Shown here: positions 40,502 through 40,574 of the stretch, piece after piece
How the letters are laid out: the number at the start of each line of letters is the position of its first letter
How positions within the stretch are numbered: position 1 is the stretch's first letter
DNA from: RGIG7450 sp045648785
GTDB taxonomy: Bacteria; Bacillota; Clostridia; RUG12999
Direction: 5' to 3'
Assembly: GCA_045648785.1 (NCBI GenBank)
Contig: JAZROP010000002.1
Span: 1 to 40,574, forward strand
Length of the DNA stretch: 40,574 nucleotides
Made by a program: the position numbers and the translations under genes
The notes under the pieces: model-generated
Databases searched by the model: none
The model's input: only the letters and a program-made list of their open reading frames with translations
Told to the model about the DNA's origin: nothing

Positions 40502-40574
40502 TTATTTTCTCCTTTTCTTAATCGCAAACATATCGGGCACGAAAAATGTAATAAAATCTGTATTTCCAAATGCT
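40502..40574 (-). CDS. C-terminus of an upstream gene (partial)
   Basis: The minus-strand frame from the window edge reads AFGNTDFITFFVPDMFAIKK plus RRK and stops at 40504-40502. The following ATG of the glycosidase-like gene is immediately adjacent, and its ribosome site AAAGGAGA lies inside this reading frame, as in coupled genes. Twenty-three residues are too few to name the protein. A hydrophobic stretch followed by a basic tail would fit a membrane protein end. Confidence 0.45.
   Translation of the reverse strand, partial: AFGNTDFITFFVPDMFAIKKRRK

Noticed and set aside
1..40574. CRISPR arrays, tRNA or rRNA genes, insertion sequences, prophage or integrase genes
   Set aside because: I looked for regularly spaced repeats, cloverleaf ends with CCA-type tails, transposase motifs and attachment-site repeats and found none that held up.

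Overview
The window looks like a chromosomal segment of a low-GC, Gram-positive, anaerobic Clostridia-type bacterium, probably an uncultured gut or rumen lineage. The evidence is near-consensus sigma-A promoters, AGGAGG-type ribosome binding sites, two T-box leaders, intrinsic terminators, a PyrK/PyrD class 1B pair and a pyrB-pyrI pair. No mobile element, CRISPR array, rRNA or tRNA was seen.

Layout. 1-660: the 3' end of thrS, a structured RNA resembling 6S RNA and a 37-residue small protein. 663-9372 (minus): pyrimidine operon pyrC-carB-pyrK-pyrD-pyrF-pyrE-pyrB-pyrI behind a leader with an intrinsic terminator. 9440-9684: divergent control region with two ARG-box-like sites. 9685-19954 (plus): arginine operon argC-argJ-argB-argD-argF-carA-carB::dapF. 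20030-23168 (minus): Cu/Zn superoxide dismutase, acyltransferase and PutP. 23320-26000 (minus): a broken TetR-type gene, then trpB behind a tryptophan T-box, and a LysM-CAP secreted protein. 26148-28690 (minus): inositol monophosphatase-family protein and Dus, flanked by two broken genes. 28824-31005: madL-madM malonate transporter, divergent from a LysR regulator. 31185-35383 (minus): leucine T-box, a LeuA-like protein and a TIM-barrel/acyl-CoA ligase fusion. 35391-40574 (minus): an internally deleted gene, a secreted stalk-domain protein, a large glycosidase-like protein and the end of an upstream gene.

The strongest anomaly is the arginine-operon carbamoyl-phosphate synthase. Its small subunit CarA has lost the glutaminase nucleophile (Cys to Gly at residue 241) and the His/Glu pair of the triad. 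Its large subunit carries Tyr where an Asn of the UMP site is expected, and continues in frame into a complete diaminopimelate epimerase with both catalytic cysteines. The pyrimidine operon has its own carB but no carA. The simplest reading is an arginine-dedicated, ammonia-using enzyme that has escaped UMP control, convergent with vertebrate CPS I.

A second unusual unit is the leucine T-box operon. It encodes an isopropylmalate-synthase homologue with an intact leucine-binding domain but without the metal-binding residues of the catalytic barrel. It is translationally coupled to a fusion of a TIM barrel, itself lacking metal ligands, with an AMP-forming acyl-CoA ligase. Several nearby genes are decaying (23.3-23.6, 26.1-26.4, 28.2-28.7 and 35.4-35.7 kb).
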